NCBI GenBank assembly: GCA_024233875.1
Contig: JACKPB010000001.1
Location: 310,001-374,000, forward strand
From: Leptospiraceae bacterium
GTDB taxonomy: Bacteria; Spirochaetota; Leptospiria; Leptospirales; Leptospiraceae
Length of the DNA stretch: 64,000 bases
Reading direction: 5' to 3'
The translations under genes and the position numbers were made by a program. Shown one piece after another: positions 35,857-45,346 of the stretch (position 1 is the first letter of the stretch; each line of letters begins with the position of its first letter). A model generated the notes under the pieces. That model worked only from the letters and a program-made list of their open reading frames with translations. It had not been told where the DNA came from and ran no database searches.

Positions 35857-37131
35857 TTGGTTTTTAATATAGATAAGTCCACAAAAGGTAAAATTTTCAT
35901 TTTAGATGACAGTATTGCCTTTACCAGATTGATGGCGAGAAACGTTGAGAAAAAATTGGGACTCGAGACTGTCCTCGCATTTGGATTTGAAGAAGCCAGG
36001 AAGTTATTGGAAGTCGAGAGAGACAATATCTTCATGGCGATTTTGGACTTAAATCTACCTGATTCTAACGGTTCCGAACACATTGATTATTTTTTATCCA
36101 AGAAAATTCCCTCCATTGTTCTGACGGGGGAGTTCAGTGATGAAATTCGGGACAGTATTTTTGCCAGTAAAAGCATCATTGACTATGCCCTCAAAAGTCG
36201 AAAAGAAGACATTGATTATGTCCTGAGTTTGATTGTCCGACTTCAAAAAAATTCCCGGACTAAAGTGATTGTTACAGATGACTCTCAATTGTATCGCAAG
36301 TTGTTGATCGATTTGCTGGAGATGCATATGTTTACTGTATTTGAGGCAAAGAATGGCAAAGAATGTCTTCAACTACTTGAAGAAAATCCTGATGTAAAAC
36401 TAATCTTAACCGATTACAATATGCCGGAAATGGATGGGTTTCAACTCACGATTCATGTTCGTGAAAAGTACAATAGGGATCAATTGGCTATTGTTGCAAT
36501 TTCTTCAAGTGATACAAAAAATATCTCTTCCAGGTTTATTAAGATTGGTGTGAATGATTATATAGGAAAACCTTTTTCCAAAGAAGAGTTCTTCTGTCGG
36601 GTAAACATGAACATGGATGTTCTTGAGAATTTTGAGCAGATGAGGTATCTGGCAAATAACGATTATTTGACTGGTATCATGAACAGACGTCATTTTTTTG
36701 AAACTGTAGAAAACTTGTTTAAGAGAGATGAGGTATACGGGATTGCTCAACTGGACATTGATTTCTTTAAGAAAATCAATGATACCTACGGACACGATGC
36801 AGGAGATATTGCTATCAAAACCCTAGCCGATAGCATCAAAGATTTTCTGGGAAATGATGGGTTCGTCGCAAGATTCGGAGGGGAAGAATTTGCTGTAGTA
36901 ACCAGCTCTGTTCCCAAAGACGACCTTAAGGAATATTTCGAAAAATTAAGAAAAAAGATCGAAGAAAATGTGATTCGGTTTCAGGATCAGGAACTTCGTT
37001 ATACGATTTCCATAGGTGTCTTTGTTCGCGAAAACAAAGAAGGTATCCAGGAATGTCTGCATTTTGCTGATCTAATGCTTTACAAATCTAAAAATGAAGG
37101 AAGAAATAAAGTTTCCTTCCATGAAAAATGA
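35857..37131 (+). CDS. PleD-like response regulator with GGDEF output
   Basis: This 424-residue protein has two receiver domains followed by a diguanylate cyclase domain. The first receiver carries ILDLNLPDSNG. The second carries VTDDSQLYRKLL and LTDYNMPEMDGF. The cyclase active site is RFGGEEFAVV, an intact GGEEF, so synthesis of cyclic di-GMP is expected. The residues at the allosteric inhibitory (RxxD) position are not Arg and Asp, so product inhibition through the classic I-site looks absent. It starts at a TTG six bases after nadA. Its end overlaps the next lipoprotein gene. Confidence 0.88.
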   Translation: MVFNIDKSTKGKIFILDDSIAFTRLMARNVEKKLGLETVLAFGFEEARKLLEVERDNIFMAILDLNLPDSNGSEHIDYFLSKKIPSIVLTGEFSDEIRDSIFASKSIIDYALKSRKEDIDYVLSLIVRLQKNSRTKVIVTDDSQLYRKLLIDLLEMHMFTVFEAKNGKECLQLLEENPDVKLILTDYNMPEMDGFQLTIHVREKYNRDQLAIVAISSSDTKNISSRFIKIGVNDYIGKPFSKEEFFCRVNMNMDVLENFEQMRYLANNDYLTGIMNRRHFFETVENLFKRDEVYGIAQLDIDFFKKINDTYGHDAGDIAIKTLADSIKDFLGNDGFVARFGGEEFAVVTSSVPKDDLKEYFEKLRKKIEENVIRFQDQELRYTISIGVFVRENKEGIQECLHFADLMLYKSKNEGRNKVSFHEK

Positions 37132-37594
37132 TATAAGGATATCAAACAGTTTGATAGCCCGACTCTTTCGCAACCTCAAAAAATCTAAAATCTATTTACC
37201 TCTCACATTGATCTTTCTTCTTGCCTGCAATTCTGAGGGAAGAAAAATCAATTCACCCATTCAACCCAAGTCTCTTTCACTTCCGGTATATCATTCCAAA
37301 AAGGAAATCGATCTCTCCAAACTCTATTGGAGCAATCGACAGGGCGTTCTGGATTGGTACACAGCAGTCAAACGGTGTAGGGAAATCAATATGCGATTGC
37401 CCACAGGTGAAGAGCTTCAGGTCTTGTATGAGAGTCTAACGGGATGGAAGAACTATGGTTGTGATACCGAATGCATCTACTGGTCCCAATCCGAAAGCAA
37501 CCCTACTCATGCGATAGCGATATCAATGAAAAATGGAAAATCTTATACCAGCGAAAAAGAAAAGTCCAAGCATGATGTTCGATGCATGAGATAG
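37121..37594 (+). CDS. DUF1566-like lipoprotein
   Basis: This protein of about 157 residues has a basic N-terminal stretch, a hydrophobic core and the lipobox LLAC. The rest matches a short DUF1566/Lcl module: a WYTAVKRC helix, MRLPTGEELQVLY, IYWSQSES and the terminal DVRCMR. The ATG at 37121 overlaps the cyclase gene. A TTG at 37151 with AAGGA about 11 bases ahead would give a more typical signal peptide and is a serious alternative. Being coupled to a cyclic di-GMP enzyme, it may act on the same surface-related process, which is inference only. Confidence 0.7.
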   Translation: MKNDIRISNSLIARLFRNLKKSKIYLPLTLIFLLACNSEGRKINSPIQPKSLSLPVYHSKKEIDLSKLYWSNRQGVLDWYTAVKRCREINMRLPTGEELQVLYESLTGWKNYGCDTECIYWSQSESNPTHAIAISMKNGKSYTSEKEKSKHDVRCMR

Positions 37595-37597
37595 TCT

Positions 37598-38482
37598 TCA
37601 GGCTAGTTTTGTTTGCAATAATTTTCTGATTTGATTCACATGTCTTGAAGAGGGAGTGATCCCCGAAAAGAGACGAAATTGTTCCATAGCCTGATACAAA
37701 AGCATCTCATATCCCGGAATCACTTTGGCTCCATTCTTGATAGCGTTTTGCACCAGTGGTGTTTTGATGGGATTGTAGACTATATCAAACAAAATGTGAT
37801 TTTTATTTATGTACTCTTCCGGGAGAATTAGGGACTGAGATTGACCCTTCATCCCGAGGGGGGTGGTATTGATAATGACAGAGAAGCGTTTGCTTTCTTC
37901 GATATTCTTAGGGATAGGTGAATACTCACTCGAAAACTGTCTAACCTGGTTCAAAGTGGAAACGATTTGTTTCCCTTTTTCTTCATTTCTTGCTGCGATT
38001 ACAATCTTATTGGGAAATCCTGATTTTAGAAGTGCGTACGATATCCCACGAGCACTTCCGCCGCTCCCCAAAACCAAAACATCCTTGGGATTGTTGAGAA
38101 AATTTTTCTTGGTCTCCAGAATCGCCCGAACTGCTCCCATTCCATCTGTGTTGAATGACTGAATGAATCCTTCTTCCGAATTCAAAATCAGAGTATTGGA
38201 AGCCTCCATGATTCTACCTGTTTCATCACAGTCATCAGAGATTTGAAATGCCCATTCTTTGTGCGGAATCGTTACGGACAATCCATAGATCTTGATCAAC
38301 CCCCTTTCTTTGAAGAGAGTGTATTTGTCAGGATGTTCTTTTTCGAAGACCAGATACACTGAGTTCTGCTTGTATTCGGCAAAGAGAGTGTTGTGGATCA
38401 GAGGAGAAAGTGTATGGGACAATGGAAAGCCCAGAATCCCATAAAATTTTGTATCACGATTGATTTGGTTCAGACTGATCAT
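37598..38482 (-). CDS. aroE: Shikimate dehydrogenase
   Basis: This 294-residue NADPH-dependent enzyme of the shikimate pathway reduces 3-dehydroshikimate. Substrate motif GFPLSHTLSPLIHN is near residue 18, and the catalytic Lys is in VTIPHKE. Also present are NTDGMGAVRA, the nucleotide-binding VLGSGGSARGISYALL, and INTTPLGM. It converges on the DUF1566 lipoprotein with three bases between the stops. The aminotransferase gene lies just upstream in the same direction. Confidence 0.95.
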   Translation of the reverse strand: MISLNQINRDTKFYGILGFPLSHTLSPLIHNTLFAEYKQNSVYLVFEKEHPDKYTLFKERGLIKIYGLSVTIPHKEWAFQISDDCDETGRIMEASNTLILNSEEGFIQSFNTDGMGAVRAILETKKNFLNNPKDVLVLGSGGSARGISYALLKSGFPNKIVIAARNEEKGKQIVSTLNQVRQFSSEYSPIPKNIEESKRFSVIINTTPLGMKGQSQSLILPEEYINKNHILFDIVYNPIKTPLVQNAIKNGAKVIPGYEMLLYQAMEQFRLFSGITPSSRHVNQIRKLLQTKLA

Positions 38483-38491
38483 GAATAAAAA

Positions 38492-39706
38492 TTACTTTAG
38501 CTCCTGAATCATTTTAGAAATCCGCTGAACCCCTTTGTCTATCGTTTCCTGACTGAGAGCATAGGAAAGACGAATGGCATGATCATCGCCGAAAGCGATA
38601 CCGGGTACAGCAGCCACATCATATTTTTCCAAGAGATGATCACAGAAGATTTTACTCTTGGAAGCGGATTCATTTCCCTGAATTAGTTTTTGAAAACCGG
38701 GGAGAGAATAGACTTCATCCAAATAGGGAAATACATAGAAAGCGCCCTGAGGCATATTGCATTGGATTCCCGGAATCGCACGAAGTGCCGCTACGATCTT
38801 GTTCCGACGATCAGTAAAAGCTTTGAGCATATCAGAGACACAGGTCTGATCACCGCGTAACGCCTCTTCAGCTGCATACTGAGCAATTGAAGTAGCGTTG
38901 GAAGTGGACTGACCCTGAATCGTATCCATATTTTTAATGATGTCCGGATGTCCCGCACCGTACCCAATTCTCCAACCTGTCATACTGTATGCTTTGGAGA
39001 CTCCATTGATTACGAAGGTTCTCTCTTTTAGTTCATTGGAAAACATAGCTGGATTAGAAAATTCGAAGCCATCATAGATGATTTTTTCATAAATATCATC
39101 TGTCAAAATCATGATTTGATGCTTTAAGATGATATCAGAGAGAGCGGAGAGATCTTTTTTGGAATAGGCCGCTCCTGTGGGATTGGAAGGAGAATTGATC
39201 AGGAAGACTTTTGTCCTGGGAGTGATGGCTTTTTCTAGTTGTTCCGGTGTGATCTGAAAATTGTTTTCAGGTTTTGTGTGGACAATCACTGGAACGCCTT
39301 CTGCCAATCGTATGATGTCGGCATAACTGACCCAATAAGGAGCAGGGATGATGACTTCATCACCCGGATTGAGAGTGGCAAGGAAAAAATTGTAAATGAC
39401 CTGTTTTCCCCCAACACCGACTATGATGTTCTTTCTATCATATTTGAGTCCATTGTCTTTCTGAAATTTTTCTATAATAGCATCTTTGAGGCTCACAGTA
39501 CCTGAAGTAGGTGTGTATTTGGTCTTTCCGGATTCCATTGCCTTTTGTGCGGCTTTTTTTATATGATCGGGGGTATCGAAATCCGGTTCTCCGGCACCAA
39601 ATCCAACAACATCCTTGCCCTCAGCTTTCAAAGCGTTAGCTCTAGCAGTGATTGCTAGGGTGGGGGATGGTTCAACAGAATCGAGTCGTTTTGCTATAAG
39701 AAGCAT
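38492..39706 (-). CDS. Aspartate/aromatic aminotransferase, class I fold
   Basis: This 404-residue PLP enzyme has GAGEPDFDTPDHIK near residue 38, the substrate motif NSPSNPTGA, the PLP-contacting LTDDIYEKI, and the Schiff-base Lys238 in SKAYSMTGWRIGYG. The sequence style is that of the class Ib aspartate aminotransferases, many of which also accept aromatic or prephenate substrates. With aroE next to it and pheA/tyrA elsewhere in the window, a role in aspartate and aromatic amino acid synthesis is plausible. Confidence 0.9.
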   Translation of the reverse strand: MLLIAKRLDSVEPSPTLAITARANALKAEGKDVVGFGAGEPDFDTPDHIKKAAQKAMESGKTKYTPTSGTVSLKDAIIEKFQKDNGLKYDRKNIIVGVGGKQVIYNFFLATLNPGDEVIIPAPYWVSYADIIRLAEGVPVIVHTKPENNFQITPEQLEKAITPRTKVFLINSPSNPTGAAYSKKDLSALSDIILKHQIMILTDDIYEKIIYDGFEFSNPAMFSNELKERTFVINGVSKAYSMTGWRIGYGAGHPDIIKNMDTIQGQSTSNATSIAQYAAEEALRGDQTCVSDMLKAFTDRRNKIVAALRAIPGIQCNMPQGAFYVFPYLDEVYSLPGFQKLIQGNESASKSKIFCDHLLEKYDVAAVPGIAFGDDHAIRLSYALSQETIDKGVQRISKMIQELK

Positions 39707-39794
39707 ATGGTTCTCCCTAATGGAACTTAATCCCTTCCAAACTTTTTAGAAGGGGGAATTCCTCAAGTTTAATTTCCGAAATGTGGTTCTTTAC

Positions 39795-41495
39795 TCAGGT
39801 TGCGAGTTCTTTCTCTTCAACATCCTCTCTAAACTGATCATAAGTATAGATTTCATACTCATAACCCTGTTCGGTGAGGAACAATTGACGATTTTGACCG
39901 AATCTTTCTTCACTTGTATCTCTGGAGATCAAAGAGTAAAACACTGCGGTATTGTCATCTTTCTTAGGTCGAAGTATCCTACCCAATCGCTGAGCCTCTT
40001 CCTGTCTGGATCCAAAAGTCCCCGAAACCTGAATGGCAATGTTAGCGTCAGGTAAGTCTATCGAAAAGTTTGCGACCTTACTAACAACCAATGATTTAAT
40101 CTTCCCTGTTCGGAAGGCATTGTACAATTCCTGTCTCTCTCCCAGTTGGGTCTTTCCTGTAATCAGAGGGATTTTGAAGTGTTCTGAGATCATCTCGAGC
40201 TGATTGATGTATTGACCTATGATCAGAATATTGGAATTGGCATGTTTTTTAAGAATCAATTCTATGGCTTTCAGTTTTTCAGGGTTTTCGGATGCGAGTC
40301 GAAACTTTTCTCTATCATCTGAAATCGAATACTTCAACCTGAGTTCTTCTTCCATTCCCACGCGGATTTCCACACATTTGGCTTCGGCAATCCAGGACTT
40401 ACTTTCTAATTCTTTCCAGGGTACATCGTACTTCTTGGGACCGATGAGGGAGAACACATCTTCTTCCAATCCATCTTCCCGAACCAGGGTTGCTGTGAGA
40501 CCGAGTCTACGTTTTGCCTGAAGTTCGGAAGTCATTCTAAATACAGGAGCCGGGAGTAAGTGAACTTCATCGTAAACGATAAGGCCCCAGTTGTTGGCAC
40601 TGAAGATATGGAAATGAGTGAAGTCAGCACCTTTCTTCTTTCTGTGAGTTAAGATATTGTAAGTAGCGATTGTGATGGGTTTGATTTCTTTGGTCTCTCC
40701 TGAGTATTCGCCTATATCGCTTTCGGGAATATCAGTTTTGTCGAGAATTTCATTCTTCCACTGTCGGATGGAGAGAGTGTTGGTGACGAGAATTAGAGTC
40801 TCAGCGCCTATGATTTGCATGACACCCATCCCAACGATAGTTTTCCCGGCACCGCAGGGCAGAACCACTACTCCGGATCCACCCTCATTGGTACCACCTG
40901 CATGAAAAACCTCAATAGAAGCCCTTTGGTAGTCCCTCATTCCGAATTTGATTCCTGACTTTGAAGTCGGGCGAAGATTGAATCCGTACTTATTGCCCTC
41001 ATCGTATCCGGCTAAGTCTTCAACGGGGAATCCGATTTTGATCAGAGCTTGCTTGATATGACCGCGGTATTCTTTTTTTACAAGAATTTTCTCTGAGGAA
41101 AGTCTCTGGTGGATGAAGGGTTGGATCGATCTATGACTGGAAATCTCTTGAATAAAACCTTTTTCATTGGAAATGATGGCCAATTCACCATCTTCTTCCA
41201 TAACTAGTTTTACCTTTCCGTATCGACTGATTTGCTCTTTGATCTCATTGATTACATTCTTTGGAATTGAATAGCGGGCAAATTTCTCCAAACTGGCAAT
41301 GATTTCATCTGCGGATAGTTTACTGGATGCCGCATTCCAGAGTGAAAGTGGGGAGATGCGGTACGTGTGTAAGTACTCCGGACTTTTCTCAAGTTCTGCA
41401 AATCGAGAAATATGTGATCTACAATCTTCAAACTCGGGATTGTCAACCTCGAGAAGCAGAGTTTTGTCACTTTGGATGATTAGGGGTTTGCTCAT
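39795..41495 (-). CDS. XPB/Rad25-type DNA repair helicase
   Basis: This 566-residue superfamily 2 helicase has Walker A GAGKT at 215-219, motif II DEVHLL and LGLTATLVRED with the RED element characteristic of XPB. C-terminal motifs IQVSGTFGSRQEEAQRLGRILRP and a final FLTEQGYEYEIY complete it. An N-terminal domain of about 180 residues precedes the helicase core. Bacterial XPB homologues occur in spirochaetes and actinobacteria and unwind DNA 3' to 5'. No associated nuclease gene is nearby. AGGAGA lies about 7 bases ahead of the ATG. Confidence 0.92.
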   Translation of the reverse strand: MSKPLIIQSDKTLLLEVDNPEFEDCRSHISRFAELEKSPEYLHTYRISPLSLWNAASSKLSADEIIASLEKFARYSIPKNVINEIKEQISRYGKVKLVMEEDGELAIISNEKGFIQEISSHRSIQPFIHQRLSSEKILVKKEYRGHIKQALIKIGFPVEDLAGYDEGNKYGFNLRPTSKSGIKFGMRDYQRASIEVFHAGGTNEGGSGVVVLPCGAGKTIVGMGVMQIIGAETLILVTNTLSIRQWKNEILDKTDIPESDIGEYSGETKEIKPITIATYNILTHRKKKGADFTHFHIFSANNWGLIVYDEVHLLPAPVFRMTSELQAKRRLGLTATLVREDGLEEDVFSLIGPKKYDVPWKELESKSWIAEAKCVEIRVGMEEELRLKYSISDDREKFRLASENPEKLKAIELILKKHANSNILIIGQYINQLEMISEHFKIPLITGKTQLGERQELYNAFRTGKIKSLVVSKVANFSIDLPDANIAIQVSGTFGSRQEEAQRLGRILRPKKDDNTAVFYSLISRDTSEERFGQNRQLFLTEQGYEYEIYTYDQFREDVEEKELAT

Positions 41496-41565
41496 AAAGG
41501 TAATCTCCTAGAAAATGCATTACTAGGCTGAAAAAATGAGGCCACCTGTCAAGTCAAAAACCAGC

Positions 41566-43410
41566 TTAAATTTCTTTTAACGACCTTCTGACTATGAGAT
41601 AACCTTCGACAAGAACCCATAAGGCTAGGACAAGTAGGGTCGATCCAACAAATCCCAGGAGATAATTTGGATTTGGACTGTAGAAAAATTCCATAAGATT
41701 TTCAATCATTGCCCAAAGAGTAACGGTGAGGACAAAACTCATAGGGATCAGGGAGACCCAGAAGTTCCTCTTCTTTTGGAACAAATAGAGGGAAACTATG
41801 AGAAGGGAAAGACCGGCAAGGAGCTGATTGGTTGTTCCAAAAAGTTTCCAGAGGGCCAAGCCAGCCGGACGAATTTGTCCATTCACTTCTACTTTCAAAA
41901 AGGCAAAGAATCCGATTGCGGCGCAGGCTATCAGACTGGATATGTAGCGGTTTCCCACCCATTTTTTGATGTGTTCCGAACCTGTGGAATCGGCAATCTC
42001 TTCGATATTGTACCTCAACAATCGGGTTGCGGAATCGAGGGAGGTCAGAGCAAAACTAATGACAATCAGGGCAATGAAGCCCTGTCCCAGACCGGCAGGA
42101 ATTCCGAGGTATCCCAGAAATCTTCCGGTTCCCTGAATGTAAGCACCCACCTGAACAGAAAGCCCCTGAAGCCCCGACCAGGAGCGGTAGTAGAGATTCC
42201 ATTCGCCATCGCTGGAGAATCCGACCGTGCAGGCTATCACAGCGGTCAGACCGAGGAGGGACTCCCCGATCATTCCCCCGTATCCGATCCATCTCGCGTC
42301 TACCTCACGATCGATTTGCTTGGCTGTAGTTCCGGAACTCACCAGAGAATGAAAGCCTGAGGCTGCACCACAGGCAATGGTGATGAATACAAAAGGCAAA
42401 AGTTCCAGTCCGATTTCTTCTCCCCGTATGGCGGGGGTATGAAAACTAGGGAGTTCCCCCTGACTACTGCCGAGAAAAAAACCCGTGTAGATCAGAATGA
42501 TCCCGAGGTAAAGCAAGAAGGAATTTATGAAGTCCCGACTCTGAAGTAGGAGCCAGACCGGAGTCACAGAAGCCAGAAATGCATATCCCAATAAGATCCA
42601 TTTCCAGGAGTCTGTAGAGGGAGATGAGTCCGGATGAGCGAGACCCGTCCAGTTCAAAACATCTTCCTGCATACTTAAGTAGACCACCATCATAACAACA
42701 ACCAGACTGATGGAAGTTAGGACTCCAAGGGGAAACCCCTTCCGGTGGTGAAGATATCCTACGACTACTGCCGAAAGCATGAGAGCCAGAGTAGGGAGAA
42801 CCGATTCAGGAAAATTGCTTTTCATGGGTGGTCTTTCTTCCATTTTCTTAAGAATTCCCGAGTCATGCTCTTTTTTTAGGTCATGAGAGGTCACTTCTTC
42901 GATGACTGTTTTGGGTTTGAGACTGGGTTCTTTGGGAGCAGAATAGAGTCCGGCTATGACCAGGACAAAAACTCCCATAGCCAGAGAGACAAGAAAAAAG
43001 ATAATAGCATGGAAGAGGGATCTGGCCCGGTTTCCTATGATCTCTTCAGCTACCTGACCGATTGATTTTCCCCGGTTTCGGATCGACACAACCAGAGATC
43101 CAAAGTCATGCACACAACCGACAAAAATTCCACCCAGAACAACCCAGGCGAGTGCCGGGAGCCAACCCCAGATCACTGCAACAGCGGGACCGAGAACAGG
43201 TGCCAGTCCGGCTATGGATGCATAGTGATGGCCGAAGAGAACCGATGGTTGGGTGGGTACGTAATCAATTCCATCTTTCAGAGTATGAGCCGGAGTGATT
43301 CCTGAATCTGACCGAAGTTGGAATACTCGATTGGAAAGATATCCGGAATAAAATCTATATCCCAGAAAATAGAGAAGAAAAGCCACAAGGACGATGAGAG
43401 CAGGAGCCAT
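41566..43410 (-). CDS. cstA: CstA family carbon-starvation / peptide-pyruvate transporter
   Basis: This 614-residue integral membrane protein has about 16 hydrophobic segments. The CstA signature is near the N terminus: FGHHYASIAGLAPVLGPA and then WVVLGGIFVGCVHDFGSLVVS. Members import peptides or pyruvate during starvation. A charged cytoplasmic loop (about residues 160-195) interrupts the first third. No LytS/LytT-like sensor pair lies next to it. It is separated from the divergent dehydrogenase gene by a 288-base AT-rich spacer where I see no other feature. Confidence 0.9.
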   Translation of the reverse strand: MAPALIVLVAFLLYFLGYRFYSGYLSNRVFQLRSDSGITPAHTLKDGIDYVPTQPSVLFGHHYASIAGLAPVLGPAVAVIWGWLPALAWVVLGGIFVGCVHDFGSLVVSIRNRGKSIGQVAEEIIGNRARSLFHAIIFFLVSLAMGVFVLVIAGLYSAPKEPSLKPKTVIEEVTSHDLKKEHDSGILKKMEERPPMKSNFPESVLPTLALMLSAVVVGYLHHRKGFPLGVLTSISLVVVMMVVYLSMQEDVLNWTGLAHPDSSPSTDSWKWILLGYAFLASVTPVWLLLQSRDFINSFLLYLGIILIYTGFFLGSSQGELPSFHTPAIRGEEIGLELLPFVFITIACGAASGFHSLVSSGTTAKQIDREVDARWIGYGGMIGESLLGLTAVIACTVGFSSDGEWNLYYRSWSGLQGLSVQVGAYIQGTGRFLGYLGIPAGLGQGFIALIVISFALTSLDSATRLLRYNIEEIADSTGSEHIKKWVGNRYISSLIACAAIGFFAFLKVEVNGQIRPAGLALWKLFGTTNQLLAGLSLLIVSLYLFQKKRNFWVSLIPMSFVLTVTLWAMIENLMEFFYSPNPNYLLGFVGSTLLVLALWVLVEGYLIVRRSLKEI

Positions 43411-43698
43411 AGTTTAAGCATTTATGAATGGGAAACTTTTGAGTAAATGAAAAAAACCTCATGGAAATTGAGAATTTTTTTCAGGATTCAATTCTGGTCG
43501 GTTTCAAAATAAGATTAGCGTCACCAGTATCCAATCAGCGATAAAATGGCAGTAGCATACTAAAAAAAACAAAGTTCTTTCTGTGATCTGTTCAATAAAT
43601 TTTTGAATGGAAAAAAATACTTTCAGTTCAGGAGAATGGTTTAGAGTGGGAATTTCATTGCCCGATTCAGTTAGAAAAAATCCGGCTAAGGAGGGAAA

Positions 43699-44466
43699 AT
43701 GTCAAAAAAATCAGCTTATATCACTGGAGCATCCTCGGGGATTGGAGAGGCTTTTGCCTTTAGTCTAGCAGACAACTACAATCTGGTTTTGATCGCTCGA
43801 AATGAGTTGAAGCTTCAACAGATTGCCAAAGAATTGCGAAACAAAACAGAGGTTGAGATCATTCTGGCCGATCTCAGTACCCCGGAAGGGATAGGAAAAA
43901 TCACCTCTCTTTTGGAATCGGATCCCGAATTGGATTTGTTCGTCAATAATGCTGCTTATGGATCGATGGGAAATTTTGTAGATAGGGAGATTGAAGAGGA
44001 AGTAAATCAACTTCAACTGAATGTAATGGCTGTAGTTAGGCTCTCTCATGCAGTTCTCAAAAATTATCATTCCAGAAAGCATACCGGAAATCTAATCAAT
44101 GTGGCCTCTATGGTAGGTTTCTTTCCTACTCCCACATCCGTCATCTATGGGGCAAGCAAAGCTTTTGTGAAAAACTTCAGTGAATCCCTTCATGAGGAAA
44201 ACAAGCCTTTCGGTATCACAGTTCAGGTCCTCTGCCCGGGATTTACAAGAACTGAGTTTCAGGATAGGGCGGGATTCCAGAAAGAAAATCTCCCTGATTT
44301 TGTATGGATGGATTCGAAAGCCGTAGTTGAGGAATCACTTAATTCTTTAAAAAAACAGGAAGCTGTCTGTATCCCGGGAGTTTTGAATCGATCCACAGCT
44401 ACTATTGTGGACATGATCCCCGGTGAAATTTTAAGAATCCTTTCGGGGTTTGTTGTAAAAAAGTAA
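43699..44466 (+). CDS. Short-chain dehydrogenase/reductase
   Basis: This 255-residue classical SDR has the cofactor motif TGASSGIGEAFA at residues 9-20, NNAAYG, the catalytic Ser in NVASMVG, and Tyr-Lys in YGASKAF. The substrate is unknown. The C-terminal part (VVEESLNSLKKQE, CIPGVLNRS) matches the DltE/YqjQ-like group of SDRs. GGAGG stands ahead of the ATG. It is monocistronic and converges on the glycan cluster. Confidence 0.88.
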   Translation: MSKKSAYITGASSGIGEAFAFSLADNYNLVLIARNELKLQQIAKELRNKTEVEIILADLSTPEGIGKITSLLESDPELDLFVNNAAYGSMGNFVDREIEEEVNQLQLNVMAVVRLSHAVLKNYHSRKHTGNLINVASMVGFFPTPTSVIYGASKAFVKNFSESLHEENKPFGITVQVLCPGFTRTEFQDRAGFQKENLPDFVWMDSKAVVEESLNSLKKQEAVCIPGVLNRSTATIVDMIPGEILRILSGFVVKK

Positions 44467-44506
44467 AATCTAAATTGAGGAATTCATTTTCTGACCCGAA
44501 AGAAAT

Positions 44507-45343
44507 TTATGCATTGTTCGGAAAATGAATCTCCTTTCTAAAGAATTGATCGTCATACCTTCTCGGAAAGGGGATGCAGATATGTTTGTTTCGAAAAGCT
44601 ACCAATTCTCTGAGTAGGTTGAAACCGCAAGCGGTGAAGATTTTTTTGGCTTCCGGAAAGTATTCTACCGCCGGATATTTTTTTAGAGTAGTCTTTTGAC
44701 TTTCTAAATTCTCTCTACCTATGACAATTAGTTTTCCATCAAATTTATCTACCTTCATCGTCTGATCCGCATATTTAACCAAATAATCCAATTCTTCAGA
44801 ACTTCCACTGTGTATGACGAGGTAGTAAGGTGTTCCCGAACTGTAAACTTCATCAATCTTCTGAATGTTTGGAGAATAGGGAAAGGGATGGAGAGGACAG
44901 GAAAAGTATGAATTTAGAAATGCATAGTATTCAGAGCTAAATTCTTCCATTTGATAAATGGATTGAAATTGCGGGAAGTCCGGAAGCTTCCCGAATCGTT
45001 TTTCCAAATCGGAGAGATACACTTGAATCTTTAGATTCCTTCCTATGAGATGGACGGGAATCTTAGTTTTTAAAAATGAGAGTTCTCCTATGATTCCGAG
45101 GGGAAAGGTATCTATGTAGATTTCGGTAATTTCCATCTCTCTGATAATTTTATTTATTTTTTCCGAAATTTCCTCAGGGCTTTCCTTCTCAGAAATCAAA
45201 TCATGAAAGCCGGGAGAATAAGAAGTGGGGAGATCCCCTGTGATCAGATATCTTTCCGAATCGGGTATGGAGAAGGTGGAAAAAAAGAGGAGTGCCCGGC
45301 TAAGATGACCGAATCCTCCTCCGGGGGCATGGTAGAGAATCAA
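44507..45343 (-). CDS. MurG/GT-B-like predicted glycosyltransferase
   Basis: This 278-residue protein begins with MILYHAPGGGFGHLSRALLF, a Gly-rich loop like that of MurG-type GT-B enzymes. It has a C-terminal block TACGFNLLRELVAFRNKHICIPFPRRYDDQ that resembles the nucleotide-sugar site of family 28. It is short for MurG and lacks membrane segments. The acceptor is unknown. It begins three bases after the upstream lipoprotein gene, in a run of glycan-related genes. Confidence 0.65.
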   Translation of the reverse strand: MILYHAPGGGFGHLSRALLFFSTFSIPDSERYLITGDLPTSYSPGFHDLISEKESPEEISEKINKIIREMEITEIYIDTFPLGIIGELSFLKTKIPVHLIGRNLKIQVYLSDLEKRFGKLPDFPQFQSIYQMEEFSSEYYAFLNSYFSCPLHPFPYSPNIQKIDEVYSSGTPYYLVIHSGSSEELDYLVKYADQTMKVDKFDGKLIVIGRENLESQKTTLKKYPAVEYFPEAKKIFTACGFNLLRELVAFRNKHICIPFPRRYDDQFFRKEIHFPNNA

Positions 45344-45346
45344 TCC

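Noticed and set aside
41776..42360. A 194-codon open frame antisense to the CstA gene
   Set aside because: It lies wholly inside a well-supported membrane transporter gene on the other strand, is low in recognisable motifs and has no ribosome site. It is a mirror of the CstA codon pattern.
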